Source: JAWWPY01 sp963822825 (lineage in GTDB: Bacteria; Actinomycetota; Actinomycetes; Streptosporangiales; Streptosporangiaceae). Taken from it: 64,000 nt of DNA. The stretch is from positions 124,001 to 188,000 of the forward strand of contig CAWGIW010000025.1 in assembly GCA_963822825.1 (NCBI GenBank), read 5' to 3'. This document shows positions 16,543 to 25,292 of this stretch, piece after piece. Both the position numbers and the translations under genes were made by a program. The first letter of the stretch is position 1, and every line of letters begins with the position of its first letter. A model generated the notes under the pieces. That model saw only the letters and a program-made list of their open reading frames with translations, searched no databases and had not been told where the DNA came from.

Positions 16543-18087
16543 ATGGCCAACGTGACCTCGCAGGCTGAGGGTGGAATCCGGCTCAAGCAGGCGCCGGGCC
16601 GGTGGATCCTGCTCGCGGCCGTGCTCGGGTCAAGCATGGCGATGCTGGATTCCACCGTGGTCAACGTCGCGCTGCCGACCATCGGCAAGAGCTTGCACAC
16701 CTCGCTCGGCGGCCTGCAGTGGACGGTCACCTCGTACACCCTGACCCTGGCCGGGCTGATCCTGCTCGGCGGTTCCCTGGGCGACCGGATGGGCCGCCGC
16801 CGCATCTTCGTCACCGGGGTGGTGTGGTTCGCCCTTTCCTCGGCCCTGTGCGGTCTGGCCCCCGACATTGGCGTGCTGATCGGCGCCCGGGCGCTGCAGG
16901 GTATCGGCGGAGCGTTGCTCACCCCGGGATCGCTCGCCATCATCCAGGCCTCGTTCACCAGCGAGGACCGGCCGCGCGCGATCGGTGCGTGGTCGGGCCT
17001 GGGCGGCGTTGCCGGGGCGGCCGGCCCGCTGCTGGGCGGCTGGCTCGTCGGCGCCGCGGGCTGGCGGTGGATCTTCCTGATCAACCTGCCGCTCGCCGTT
17101 GTGGTGGTCCTGGTCGCCCTCCGGCACGTGCCCGAGACCCGGGATCCGTCCGCGCACGGCAAGTTCGACGTGACCGGCGCCCTGCTCGCCGCGCTGGCCC
17201 TGGCCGGGATCACCGACGCGCTCATCGAGGCGCCGGTCAGTGGCACCGTGCTCATCGTGGTGCCCGCCGTGATCGGCGTCGCGGCGGCAGTCGCGTTTGT
17301 GATGGTCGAGCGGCGCCGGGCCCGCCCGGACGCGCCTGCGCCCCCTATGCTGCCGCTGGATGTTTTCGCATCCCGCCAGTTCACCGCAGTCAACGTGGTG
17401 ACCTTCGTGGTGTACGCCGCGCTCGGCGCGGTGTTCTTCCTGCTGGTGCTCGAGCTTCAGGTCGTCTCCGGGTTCTCGCCGCTGAAGGCGGGCCTGGCGC
17501 TGCTGCCGGCGACGGTGCTCATGCTGCTGCTGTCCGCGCGCGCCGGGGCGCTGGCGCAGCGGGTGGGCCCGCGTTTGCTGATGACGGGCGGCACCCTGAC
17601 CAGCGCCGCCGGGGTGCTCCTGCTGACCCGGATCGGGCCGCACACCTCGTACCTGGCCGACGTGGTGCCAGGGGTGGCGGTGTTCGGGCTCGGCTTGTCC
17701 GCGACCGTAGCGCCGCTCACCGCCACGGTGCTCGCCAGCGCCGATGTCCGGCACGCCGGCGTGGCCAGCGGTGTCAACAACGCGGTCGCCCGCGCGGCCG
17801 GCCTGCTCTCGGTCGCCGGGCTGCCGCTCGCGGTCGGTCTCACCGGAGCCGGCCTGTCCGCCTCGGCCTTCGAGGGCGGCTTCCGCGCGGCCATGGTGGT
17901 CTGTGCGGGCTTGCTGTCCGCCGGGGCGGTGCTGTCGGCCGTGACAATAGACAACAACGTGCTCCGCCCGCCGCCGGGCGGCAAGATCCGCGAGCCCGAG
18001 TGCCTGACGTTCTGCGGGGTCGGCGCCCCGCCGCTGGAGCCCGCGGATGGTCCGGTGACCGCCGTGGCCGGTCCGGCCCCGCACTAG
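16543..18087 (+). CDS. DHA2-family MFS drug exporter
   Basis: A 514-residue integral membrane protein with about 14 predicted helices. The first helix ends with SMAMLDSTVVNVALPTIG, motif A is GGSLGDRMGRRRIFV after helix 2, and motif C-like glycines appear as GAAGPLLGGWLVG. These define the EmrB/QacA drug:proton antiporters. The C-terminal tail after the last helix is about 35 residues. It is followed nine bases later by proS in the same direction. The substrate cannot be inferred. Confidence 0.9.
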   Translation: MANVTSQAEGGIRLKQAPGRWILLAAVLGSSMAMLDSTVVNVALPTIGKSLHTSLGGLQWTVTSYTLTLAGLILLGGSLGDRMGRRRIFVTGVVWFALSSALCGLAPDIGVLIGARALQGIGGALLTPGSLAIIQASFTSEDRPRAIGAWSGLGGVAGAAGPLLGGWLVGAAGWRWIFLINLPLAVVVVLVALRHVPETRDPSAHGKFDVTGALLAALALAGITDALIEAPVSGTVLIVVPAVIGVAAAVAFVMVERRRARPDAPAPPMLPLDVFASRQFTAVNVVTFVVYAALGAVFFLLVLELQVVSGFSPLKAGLALLPATVLMLLLSARAGALAQRVGPRLLMTGGTLTSAAGVLLLTRIGPHTSYLADVVPGVAVFGLGLSATVAPLTATVLASADVRHAGVASGVNNAVARAAGLLSVAGLPLAVGLTGAGLSASAFEGGFRAAMVVCAGLLSAGAVLSAVTIDNNVLRPPPGGKIREPECLTFCGVGAPPLEPADGPVTAVAGPAPH

Positions 18088-18096
18088 GCTTGGTGA

Positions 18097-19800
18097 ATGC
18101 ATTGGTCACAGATGCACATCCCGACCCTCCGGGACGACCCGGCGGACGCGGGTGCGCCCAGCCACCGGCTCCTGCTCCGGGCGGGCTACATCCGGCAGCT
18201 GATGGCCGGGCACTACTCTCTGCTGCCGCTCGCCATCCGGGTGCGGGCCAAGCTCATCGAGATCATCCGGCAGGAGATGAACCAGATCGGCGCGCAGGAA
18301 GTGCTGCTGCCCGACATGCACCCGGCGGAGATCTGGCGGCGCAGCGGCCGCTGGGAAATCATGGGCGAGGAGATGTTCCGGCTCACCGACCGCAAGGGCG
18401 CCCAGCTCGCGCTGGCCATGACCCATGAGGAGATCTTCGCGACATTGGCCACTGAGCTGAGCTCGCACAAGCAGCTTCCGCAGGCCTGGTACCAGTTCCA
18501 GACGAAGTTCCGCGACGAGCCCAGGCCGCGGGCCGGGCTGATCCGGACCCGCGAGTTCACCATGAAGGACTCCTACAGCTTCGACATCGACCGGGTCGGG
18601 CTCGACGCGGCCTACGACCGGCATCACGCCGCGTACATCCGGATCTTCGACCGGCTCGGCATCCCGGCCATCCCCGTCGAGGCGTCCAGCGGCACCATGG
18701 GCGGCAGCGACTCGACCGAGTTCATGTGCCCCTCGCCGTCGGGTGAAGACCTGGTCGCGTACTCCCCGGCCTGCGGCTACGCGGCCAATCTGGAGAAGGC
18801 CACCAGCCGGCTGGCTGACCTTGACGACGGTCCCGGTCTTGACCTGCCCCAACGATTCGATACCCCCGGTGCCAGGACCATCGAGGATCTGGCCACCAGA
18901 TTCGGGGCGCCCGCCGACCGGCAGATCAAGACGCTCGTCTACGTGCTGGACGGCGAGCTGACCCTGGTGCTGATGCGCGGCGATCACGCTCTCAGCGCGC
19001 AGAAGCTCACCGATGCCACGGCCGCGACGGTGATCCGGCCGGCGCAGCCGGACGAGATTGTCGAGGCGCTGGGTGCTCACCCCGGCAGCCTGGGCGCGGT
19101 GAGCGTGAGCCACCGGCCAGTGATCGCGGACGAGGCGCTGCGTGGCCGGCGGGACATGTTCACCGGGGCCAACGTCAACGATGTTCACCTGCGCGGCGTG
19201 GAGGTGGAGCGGGACATCCCGGTTGGCCAGTGGGCTGACCTGCGCGAGGTCGCCTCTGGCGAACCGTGCCCACGATGCGGCGAGCCGCTGGAGCTGATCG
19301 AGGCGATCGAGGTCGGGCACATCTTCAAGCTCGGCGACCGGTACTCAAAGGCCTTCGGGGCCGATGTGCTCGGCCCGGACGGGAAGGCCACCCCGCTCAT
19401 CATGGGCAGCTACGGGATCGGGGTCGAGCGCGCCATGGCGGCGGTCGTCGAATGCCACCACGACGAACGCGGCATCGTATGGCCGCTCGCCGTGGCGCCG
19501 TTCAGTGTCGTGGTCGTGGTCGCGCAATCCGAAGAGGCCGAGGTGGCCAAAGCGGGTGCGGCCATCTACGAGCAGCTGGCCGCGGCCGGCGTCGAGGTGA
19601 TCATTGACGACCGCGCGGAGCGGGCCGGGGTGAAGTTCCGCGACGCCGAACTGACCGGGATCCCGCTGCGGGTCACCGTCGGCAAGCGCGGCCTGGCCGA
19701 AGGGACCGCTGAGATCACCGAACGGGCCACCGGGGAGACGAGGAAAGTCCCCGTCCGGGAGGCCGTCGCTCAGGTCAGCGCGGCGCTCGCCGCGTCCTGA
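18097..19800 (+). CDS. proS: Prolyl-tRNA synthetase
   Basis: A 567-residue class II aminoacyl-tRNA synthetase that charges tRNA-Pro. Motif 2 is seen in RAGLIRTREFTMKDSYSF near residue 147 and motif 3 in SYGIGVERAMAAVVE near 440. LALAMTHEEIFATL holds the TxE loop. About 180 residues between motifs 2 and 3 are the editing (INS) domain of bacterial-type ProRS. The C-terminal anticodon-binding domain begins near PFSVVVVVAQ. Its tail overlaps the minus-strand TerC gene by 26 bases. Whether this is the only ProRS in the genome cannot be seen here. Confidence 0.95.
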   Translation: MHWSQMHIPTLRDDPADAGAPSHRLLLRAGYIRQLMAGHYSLLPLAIRVRAKLIEIIRQEMNQIGAQEVLLPDMHPAEIWRRSGRWEIMGEEMFRLTDRKGAQLALAMTHEEIFATLATELSSHKQLPQAWYQFQTKFRDEPRPRAGLIRTREFTMKDSYSFDIDRVGLDAAYDRHHAAYIRIFDRLGIPAIPVEASSGTMGGSDSTEFMCPSPSGEDLVAYSPACGYAANLEKATSRLADLDDGPGLDLPQRFDTPGARTIEDLATRFGAPADRQIKTLVYVLDGELTLVLMRGDHALSAQKLTDATAATVIRPAQPDEIVEALGAHPGSLGAVSVSHRPVIADEALRGRRDMFTGANVNDVHLRGVEVERDIPVGQWADLREVASGEPCPRCGEPLELIEAIEVGHIFKLGDRYSKAFGADVLGPDGKATPLIMGSYGIGVERAMAAVVECHHDERGIVWPLAVAPFSVVVVVAQSEEAEVAKAGAAIYEQLAAAGVEVIIDDRAERAGVKFRDAELTGIPLRVTVGKRGLAEGTAEITERATGETRKVPVREAVAQVSAALAAS

Positions 19801-20806
19801 GGATCCGGTCGGGCGCGACGTGACCGGGCGGGTTCACCCGGCGGCGGCGTGCGACGCTCAACTGGCTAGTCACGGCGACGGTGGCGAGCACGCCCAGGAT
19901 GACAGCCAGGGAGAGGCCCGTGCCGATGCGCGGGACGGGCAGCGGCCCTATCCGGTGTACGCCGGATTCCCGCAACGCCTCGCTGAGGATCTTGACGCCG
20001 ATGAACCCGAGGATCACCGACAGGCCGGCGGACAGATGGGTCAGCCGCGCCAGCAGCCCGCCGACCAGGAAGTACAGGTGGCGCAAGCCGAGCAGGGCGA
20101 ACACGTTGGCGCTGAATACCAGGTACGGATCGCGGGTCAGCCCGAAGATCGCCGGGATCGAGTCCAGCGCGAAGGCCAGGTCGGTGACGGCGATGCTGAT
20201 CACGAGCAGGAGCACCGGCGTGGCATACCGGCGCCCACGGATCCGGGTGGTGAGCCTCCCGCCGTCGCCCTCCGGCGCCACCCGGATGAGCCGCCGTACC
20301 CAGCGTTGCGGCCGGCTGGCCCGGGCCGTTCCGGGAACGGGGCGACGCTCGAACGCGACCCTGATGGCGGTATACAGCAGGAACGCTCCGAACAGGTAGA
20401 GGACCGACCCGAACCGGTTCAGCGCCGCTGACCCGAGCGCGATGAACGCGCCCCGCAGGACGAGGGCGAAGACAATCCCCAGCAGCAAAACGCGCCCCTG
20501 GTACTCGGCCGGTACCGCGGAGCGCCCGATGAGCAGCATGAAAATGAACAGGTTGTCCAGGGACAGGCTGTATTCGGTCAGCCAGCCCGCGAAGAACTGA
20601 CCCGCAGCGTGCGGATCGGCGGTGGCGGCCAGGGTCCCGCCGAACGCCGCCGCGAGGCCGATCATCCCGAGCGTCCAGAGCGCGGCCTCGCGCAGACCCG
20701 GCCGCCTCGGGCGCCGCCCGCTCAGCGTCAGGTCCGTGGCCACGACGGCGGCCCCCGCCGCGATCGTGACCGCCCAGACCCACAGCGGCAGGTGCATGGG
20801 ATCCAC
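19775..20806 (-). CDS. TerC-family integral membrane protein
   Basis: A 343-residue membrane protein with about nine helices. Two diagnostic acidic segments are EYSLSLDNLFIFMLL near residue 78 and VTDLAFALDSIPAIFGLT near 205, both typical of TerC/Alx proteins. Relatives export Mn2+ or take part in tellurite resistance. The start is ATG 20806 or 20797; both give the same first helix. It overlaps proS tail to tail. A small ORF lies 18 bases upstream in the same direction. Confidence 0.88.
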   Translation of the reverse strand: MDPMHLPLWVWAVTIAAGAAVVATDLTLSGRRPRRPGLREAALWTLGMIGLAAAFGGTLAATADPHAAGQFFAGWLTEYSLSLDNLFIFMLLIGRSAVPAEYQGRVLLLGIVFALVLRGAFIALGSAALNRFGSVLYLFGAFLLYTAIRVAFERRPVPGTARASRPQRWVRRLIRVAPEGDGGRLTTRIRGRRYATPVLLLVISIAVTDLAFALDSIPAIFGLTRDPYLVFSANVFALLGLRHLYFLVGGLLARLTHLSAGLSVILGFIGVKILSEALRESGVHRIGPLPVPRIGTGLSLAVILGVLATVAVTSQLSVARRRRVNPPGHVAPDRILRTRRAPR

Positions 20807-20824
20807 AGGCCGGGCCGGCGCGGC

Positions 20825-21106
20825 TCAGCGAGCCGGCCGCCGGGGGGATTGCGAGCCCAACCTGAGGTGCGGCGCACCCCGCTGGCTGGCCGGGGCGAAG
20901 CCGGCCGGGGTGGGCACCCCGGCCGCGGCGGCCGCCGGGACGGCCTCCGTGATCTGCCCGAACCGGGCCGGGATCAGGACGGCGCGAGTGGAGTCGCCCG
21001 AGCGCGCCCACGCCAGCGCTCGGACGATCCGCCCGCCATCCAGGCCTCCGCGGGATCCAGAGCGGCCGTCGTCCGGAGTGGTATCCGGCAACTGCGTCAG
21101 GGTCAC
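20825..21106 (-). CDS. Small hypothetical protein upstream of terC
   Basis: A 93-residue frame starting at a GTG that has a GGGAG ribosome site six bases upstream. The sequence contains VRALAWARSGDSTRAVLIPA and ends in a basic tail. No family recognised and composition is close to the GC-rich background, so it might be spurious; the good ribosome site and the 18-base gap to terC are the reasons to list it. Confidence 0.4.
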   Translation of the reverse strand: MTLTQLPDTTPDDGRSGSRGGLDGGRIVRALAWARSGDSTRAVLIPARFGQITEAVPAAAAAGVPTPAGFAPASQRGAPHLRLGSQSPRRPAR

Positions 21107-21119
21107 GGCTCTCCCTTAT

Positions 21120-21169
21120 GGCCGACCGTCGGCGGCGGGCCTTTAGGCCGACCGTCGGCGGCGGGCCTT
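21120..21169. repeat. Two tandem 24-bp copies at 26-bp period
   Basis: The 24-base unit GGCCGACCGTCGGCGGCG followed by GGCCTT occurs at 21120-21143 and again at 21146-21169, identical in both copies and separated by TA or TT-like dinucleotides. The unit contains the palindrome CCGACCGTCGG. It lies between the divergent small ORF and the PucR gene, so it may affect either promoter. Confidence 0.6.
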
Positions 21170-21225
21170 CCGTGGCGGTGGCGCCGCGCGGGAGGTGCGG
21201 CGCCAACCGTCCGCTTCAGTATCAC

Positions 21226-21296
21226 TTGCCGAGTTCATGCCAGCAGCGTGCGGCACCGGCTAAGGTTATCGACTATAAGTTGCCTAGACTCGGCAA
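21226..21296. promoter_or_regulatory. TTGCC/GGCAA repeats overlapping the PucR-type start
   Basis: TTGCCGAGT at 21226-21234 is the inverted copy of ACTCGGCAA at 21288-21296. TTGCC at 21280-21284 pairs locally with GGCAA at 21292-21296 across seven bases. The AT-rich stretch TTATCGACTATAA between them looks promoter-like. The rightmost site ends in the start codon of the regulator gene, so autoregulation is plausible. Confidence 0.5.
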
Positions 21297-22522
21297 TGAG
21301 TAACTCTCGTGAACGTCGGAAGGCGGTAACCGTGATCGCGGAGCGCCCGGCTGGGCCGGCTGGTCTGGAGGCGATCACGCGGGCTGCGAGCCAGGAGGCC
21401 GGCGGTGTACCCGCCGAATTGCTCGCGGGTTACCTGTCGGCCGTGCTCGACGCGGCCGGCACCGGCCGCCGCCTGACCGCGACGGAACTGGCTGGTTACG
21501 GCAGGTCGGGGGAGCGTGCCGCGGAGAGCGGCGTCGCGCTGCGCGGCCTGGTTGACCTCTTCCTGTCGGCGACCTGGCGGCTGTGGCGGGAACTGCCTGA
21601 CGCCGGGGGATCAGTCGCCCTGCGGGCCGCGGGACTGGCCGTGCTGCGGGCGGCGGACGACGCCGTCGCGGCGGCGGCGGAGGGGTTCGAGCGAGCGCAT
21701 TTGTCGATCGCCCGCCGCGAGGAGGCCGAGCGGCTGGAGTTCTTCGACGACCTTCTCTCCGGCCGGGGCGGCCTGCCGGATCTGGTGGCCCGCGGGGAGC
21801 GCCTCGGCCTTCGGCTGGCCGGGCCGCATCAGGTGGTGCTGGGCGGGTACCCGGCCGGGGCCGACCCGGCCCGGCCGCTGGGCCTGGAGATTGACCGGCT
21901 GGTCGGCGCGGCCGCCGCGCCGTCGCCGTCGCTCACCGTGACCCGCGGCGGGCGGCTGGTGGTGGTGACGGGGGTGACCGACGGCGAGGAGGCCCGGCGG
22001 ATCGCGGTGGCCCTGGCCCGGGTGCCGCGCCGCGGGAACCCGGCCATGGCGCAGCGCCACCCGCAGCCGTGGCGGGTCGCGTTCGGGCGCCCCTACCCAG
22101 GGCCAAGCGGCGTGCTCCGCTCCTACGACGAGGCGAGCGACGCGCTCGACGTGGCGCAGCGACTCGGGCTGCCCGAGCCGGTAGTGGACGCCGCTGACCT
22201 GCTCGTGTACCAGGTGTTGCTACGGGACAGGGCGGCCATCACCGACCTGGTGGGTGCGCTGCTCACACCGCTGGCGGGCGCCCGGGGCGGGGCCGGGCCG
22301 CTGCTGGCCACGCTGGAGGCGTACTACGCGTGCGGCGGCGTAGCGGCCCAAGCGGCCCGGCGGCTGCACCTGTCGGTGCGCGCGGTCACCTACCGGCTGG
22401 CCCGGATCAAGGCCCTGACGGGCAGTGATCCGGGCGACCCGGCCCAGGCGCTGGCCCTGCAGATAGCGGTGGTCGGCGCGCGGCTGCTGGACTGGCCCGC
22501 TGCGCCGCTGGAGGCCGGCTAA
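21296..22522 (+). CDS. PucR-type helix-turn-helix regulator
   Basis: A 408-residue protein. The last 60 residues (YYACGGVAAQAARRLHLS, then VRAVTYRLARIKALTG) are the PucR C-terminal helix-turn-helix. Before them lies a degenerate GGDEF-like sensor region (about 170-330), as in the CdaR/PucR regulators of carbon and nitrogen utilisation. I chose ATG 21296 (MSNSRERRKAV). The frame is open upstream through repeats, but the sequence there is not protein-like. The stop overlaps a small convergent gene by four bases. Ligand unknown. Confidence 0.83.
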   Translation: MSNSRERRKAVTVIAERPAGPAGLEAITRAASQEAGGVPAELLAGYLSAVLDAAGTGRRLTATELAGYGRSGERAAESGVALRGLVDLFLSATWRLWRELPDAGGSVALRAAGLAVLRAADDAVAAAAEGFERAHLSIARREEAERLEFFDDLLSGRGGLPDLVARGERLGLRLAGPHQVVLGGYPAGADPARPLGLEIDRLVGAAAAPSPSLTVTRGGRLVVVTGVTDGEEARRIAVALARVPRRGNPAMAQRHPQPWRVAFGRPYPGPSGVLRSYDEASDALDVAQRLGLPEPVVDAADLLVYQVLLRDRAAITDLVGALLTPLAGARGGAGPLLATLEAYYACGGVAAQAARRLHLSVRAVTYRLARIKALTGSDPGDPAQALALQIAVVGARLLDWPAAPLEAG

Positions 22523-22740
22523 CTGCCTCCGGTGCCGTGCAGAGCGTCGATGTCGGCCCGCAGGGCGTTGATGTCCAGGCTGGCGGCCTGCGCGTCCTCC
22601 TGGCTGATGATCACCCAAGCCTCGTCCAGGCATGCCGTAGTCCAGGCGAGGGTGGACCGCTGCAAGGCTCCCCAGGTCACCCACGTGTCGAACTGGCTGC
22701 CGTCAGCCGCCACCTTCACGATGCAGTGCCCCGGGGTCAT
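22519..22740 (-). CDS. Small hypothetical protein
   Basis: A 73-residue frame with protein-like composition: CIVKVAADGSQFDTWVTWG, then a helix with ALRADIDALHG at the end. It would start at ATG 22740 and shares its stop bases with the convergent PucR gene. It lies 45 bases downstream of the thioredoxin gene on the same strand and could be co-transcribed. No family recognised. Confidence 0.5.
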   Translation of the reverse strand: MTPGHCIVKVAADGSQFDTWVTWGALQRSTLAWTTACLDEAWVIISQEDAQAASLDINALRADIDALHGTGGS

Positions 22741-22785
22741 GACATCCGGCCGGTCCGGGGCGCCGTGCCCGCTACGGGCGATCGG

Positions 22786-23229
22786 TCAGACGCTGCCCGC
22801 CTGGCCTTCGTGGACGTCCGCGTGCTCGTGCCCGTTGTCCCCGTGGTCGTGCCCGCCGTGGTCGTGCGCGTGCTCGTGTTCCGCGAGGCTCGCCCGGACC
22901 TCGTCCATGTCCAGCTCGCGGGCCTTGGCGATCAGTTCCTCCAGCGTGGTCTCGGGCAGCGCTCCGGGCTGCGCGTAGAGGACGACGTTATCGCGGATGA
23001 TCATCAACGTCGGAATGGACGAGATGCCGAACTGGGCCGCCAGTTCCGTCTGGGCCTCGGTGTCCACCTTGCCGAACACCGCGTCAGTGTGCCGGTCCGA
23101 CGCCCGGTCGAAGATTGGTCCGAACGTGCGGCAGGGTCCGCACCAGGCGGCCCAGAAATCCACCAAGGCCAGGTCAGCGCCGGCGACCACGGATGTGAAG
23201 TTCTCCGACGTCAGCTCGACCGTTGACAT
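22786..23229 (-). CDS. Thioredoxin with histidine-rich C-terminal tail
   Basis: A 147-residue protein. Residues 1-110 are a complete thioredoxin fold with the redox motif WAAWCGPCRTFGP near residue 30 and the cis-proline SIPTLMII near 74. After the last helix comes an extension of about 35 residues with ten or more His interleaved with Asp and Gly (for example HAHDHGGHDHGDNGHEH), which would bind Ni, Cu or Zn. Standard thioredoxins end near 108 residues. I chose ATG 23229 (MSTVELTSENF) with a GGGGAG site. An operator-like palindrome lies about 60 bases upstream. Confidence 0.85.
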   Translation of the reverse strand: MSTVELTSENFTSVVAGADLALVDFWAAWCGPCRTFGPIFDRASDRHTDAVFGKVDTEAQTELAAQFGISSIPTLMIIRDNVVLYAQPGALPETTLEELIAKARELDMDEVRASLAEHEHAHDHGGHDHGDNGHEHADVHEGQAGSV

Positions 23230-23272
23230 GACTTGTCTCCCCATCTCCGCGCGCTGCGGGCGCGGCATCATC

Positions 23273-23304
23273 GGGTATCCGCCCATGGATACCCGCGTGG
23301 GTAT
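23273..23304. promoter_or_regulatory. Nested inverted repeats upstream of the thioredoxin: possible CsoR-type operator
   Basis: GGGTATCC at 23273-23280 pairs with GGATACCC at 23287-23294. The right arm also belongs to a second palindrome, ATACCC-GCGT-GGGTAT, at 23289-23304. G-tract palindromes of the form ATACCC-N4-GGGTAT resemble sites bound by CsoR/RcnR-family metal or sulfur sensors. It is 44 bases from the thioredoxin start. The regulator gene is not in view. The rest of the 250-base gap (23305-23479) shows no gene. Confidence 0.5.
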
Positions 23305-23479
23305 GCAACCTAGGCTGGCCCGCCCTGATTCCCTGACGCCCACGGCGCTTCCCGGGCACCGGCGCGTGCTCCTGCACAACCGATCGGGGGATGTCAAGGA
23401 ATCGTTTCGGTGGATGGGGTGGTCCTCCATCAGCCTCGGCCGGAGGGCTTCTTGGGCGATCCCGGCCGAGCGCGGCTGG

Positions 23480-24328
23480 TCAGAAGTCGAGGCCGAGCGT
23501 GAAGGCCGGCTTGGGCGTGGTCGCAGGCAGCCGGTGCTCGTCGGCGAGGCGGCGGATGGCGGTGCCGGTGGCGAGGAATTCGGTGGCGTGCTCGCCCCAG
23601 ACGTGGTTGGACACCGCAACGTTCACACCGACGATCCCCGAGGCCTTCGCGTCGGTCGCCTCGACCTGCATCCGGGCCAGCGCCAGTTCCCGCGCCTCAT
23701 AGATGCCCTGGGTGAACTGGATCATCTCCTGGTTCTGGCCCGCCTGCCGCAGCGCCTGCATGGCCGACTGGTGCGCGATGTGGTAGACGCACGTGCCGAG
23801 GACGAACGCCACCGGAACCGCGCCCGCGGCGAGCAGGCGGTAGAAGTCCTGAGCGGACAGGTCCGAGGTGAAGGCCCGGCCGTCGGGGGCCTTGTGGGCG
23901 CCCTGCCCGGCCAGCGCCCGGACCGCGGTGCCGGTGGACACGAACTCCAGGACGTCCTGCCCCCAGACGTACATCTGCATCCGCAGTTCGACGCCGACGA
24001 TGCCGTCGGCACCGAGGTGATCGGCCTCGGCGCGCATCCGGGCCATGGCGAGTTCCCGCGCGTTGTACATGGCCTGGGTCAGCCGTTCCAGTTCGGCGTT
24101 CTGGGACCAGCGTCCCACCTGCAAGCCGATGTGGTAGATGGACGAACCGACCACGAAACCCAGTGGCTCGAACCCGGCTTCGCCGAGCAGCACGTATTCG
24201 GACACGGACAGGTCTGAGGTGAAGACCCCGTCGGGCGTGGCGCCGGCCGTCTGCGCCAGGCGGCCGTCCGCGGCCGTCGGCTCCCAGTTGGCAGCAGCCT
24301 GGGGTGTATTACTCCCAAACAGGGGCAT
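23480..24328 (-). CDS. Protein with two tandem YbjQ (UPF0145) domains
   Basis: A 282-residue soluble protein built from two homologous halves. The first spans about residues 35-150 (FTSDLSVSEYVLL through VSTGTAVRAL) and the second about 155-265 (FTSDLSAQDFYRLL through LATGTAIRRL). Both contain the ARELA-ARM helix and the GADGIVGV or ASGIVGV strand of the YbjQ family, often labelled heavy-metal-binding although direct evidence is thin. The ATG at 24328 follows CGGGAGG. It is divergent from the pseudouridine operon and lies upstream of the thioredoxin, possibly in the same transcript. Confidence 0.83.
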   Translation of the reverse strand: MPLFGSNTPQAAANWEPTAADGRLAQTAGATPDGVFTSDLSVSEYVLLGEAGFEPLGFVVGSSIYHIGLQVGRWSQNAELERLTQAMYNARELAMARMRAEADHLGADGIVGVELRMQMYVWGQDVLEFVSTGTAVRALAGQGAHKAPDGRAFTSDLSAQDFYRLLAAGAVPVAFVLGTCVYHIAHQSAMQALRQAGQNQEMIQFTQGIYEARELALARMQVEATDAKASGIVGVNVAVSNHVWGEHATEFLATGTAIRRLADEHRLPATTPKPAFTLGLDF

Positions 24329-24405
24329 CTGGACCTCCCGTGACGGGCCCCTCCCGCCGGAGCCACCGGCGTCAGCGTATCGGTGCCGGCCAGGCCACCG
24401 CCATC

Positions 24406-24448
24406 GACGGAACATCGAGCATGCTATAAACCCGCTCAATGTTCCATC
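24406..24448. promoter_or_regulatory. Long imperfect inverted repeat in divergent promoter region
   Basis: The arms GACGGAACATCGAGC (24406-24420) and GCTCAATGTTCCATC (24434-24448) pair over 15 bases with two mismatches. The 13-base loop contains TATAAA. It lies between the divergent YbjQ and pseudouridine kinase genes, 55 to 80 bases from each start, and could be an operator or promoter element for either. Confidence 0.55.
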
Positions 24449-24503
24449 CATCGGCGCGGCTGATCTGGCGCCAGCAGGATGAAGCGGGGGGAGGGGGATA
24501 CCC

Positions 24504-25292
24504 GTGATCTGTGTCCTGGGCGACGCCAACCTCGACATCGTCGTCTGCCCATCCGGGCCGGTCGCCGAGGAGACCGATACCCCCTCGCGCATTTCGGTCG
24601 GCGCCGGCGGCCAGGCGGCCAATGTCGCGGCGTGGATCACCGCGCTGGGCGGCCGGGCCCGGCTGATCGCGGCCCGGGGAACTGATCCGGCCAGCCGGCT
24701 GATCACCGACGACCTGGCGCGCCGCGGCGTGGACCTGGCCGGGCCGGTCATCGACGGCCACACCGGGGTGGTGGTGTCACTGTCGGATGGCGGAGTATCC
24801 CGGTCGATGCTGACTGACCGCGGCATCGGCCCGCTGCTGGACGCCAGCGCCCTGGCGGACGAGTGGCTGGACGGCTGCACGAGCCTGCACCTGCCCGCCT
24901 ACAGCCTGGTGCGCGAGCCGGTGGCGGGCGCGGCCCTGGCCGCGGCGCGCAGGCTGCCCCGGCTGAGCATCGACCTGTCCTCAACGGCCGCGCTGGCCAC
25001 CTACGGCGTTGACCGCTTCCGCGCGCTGCTCACCAGGCTCCGCCCGCAGATCGTGTTCGGCAATGAGGCGGAGGCGGCGCTCATCGGTGACCTGCCCGGA
25101 TCCGACCTGGTGGTGAAGCTTGGCCCGCGCGGCGTGCGGGCCGGCGGCCGGGTGCATGCCGCCCACCCGGCCCGGGCGGTGGACCCGACCGGCGCTGGTG
25201 ACGCGTTCGCCGCGGGTTACCTGCTCGGCGGGGTGAGGATCGGCTTGGAGGCGGCCGCCCGGGCGGTCGCGCAGATGGGAGCGATGCCGTGA
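24504..25292 (+). CDS. PfkB-family kinase, probably pseudouridine kinase
   Basis: A 262-residue ribokinase-fold enzyme. The N-terminus ICVLGDANLDIVV, GAGGQAANVAAWITALGG near residue 35 and the anion-hole motif DPTGAGDAFAAGYLLGG near 230, containing the catalytic Asp, are all present. The direct four-base overlap with the PsuG gene suggests it phosphorylates pseudouridine to pseudouridine 5'-phosphate, which PsuG then cleaves; that assignment rests on context. The GTG at 24504 has a GGAGG-rich leader. The protein is slightly short of the usual 300 residues, mostly in the lid. Confidence 0.82.
   Translation: MICVLGDANLDIVVCPSGPVAEETDTPSRISVGAGGQAANVAAWITALGGRARLIAARGTDPASRLITDDLARRGVDLAGPVIDGHTGVVVSLSDGGVSRSMLTDRGIGPLLDASALADEWLDGCTSLHLPAYSLVREPVAGAALAAARRLPRLSIDLSSTAALATYGVDRFRALLTRLRPQIVFGNEAEAALIGDLPGSDLVVKLGPRGVRAGGRVHAAHPARAVDPTGAGDAFAAGYLLGGVRIGLEAAARAVAQMGAMP

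Noticed and set aside
16602..18428. A 608-residue plus-strand frame overlapping the MFS exporter and proS
   Set aside because: Out of frame with two well-supported genes and composed almost wholly of Arg, Ala, Gly and Pro.
23273..23304. Reading the nested palindrome as a terminator
   Set aside because: It lies upstream of the thioredoxin start and after no stop codon; an operator is more consistent.
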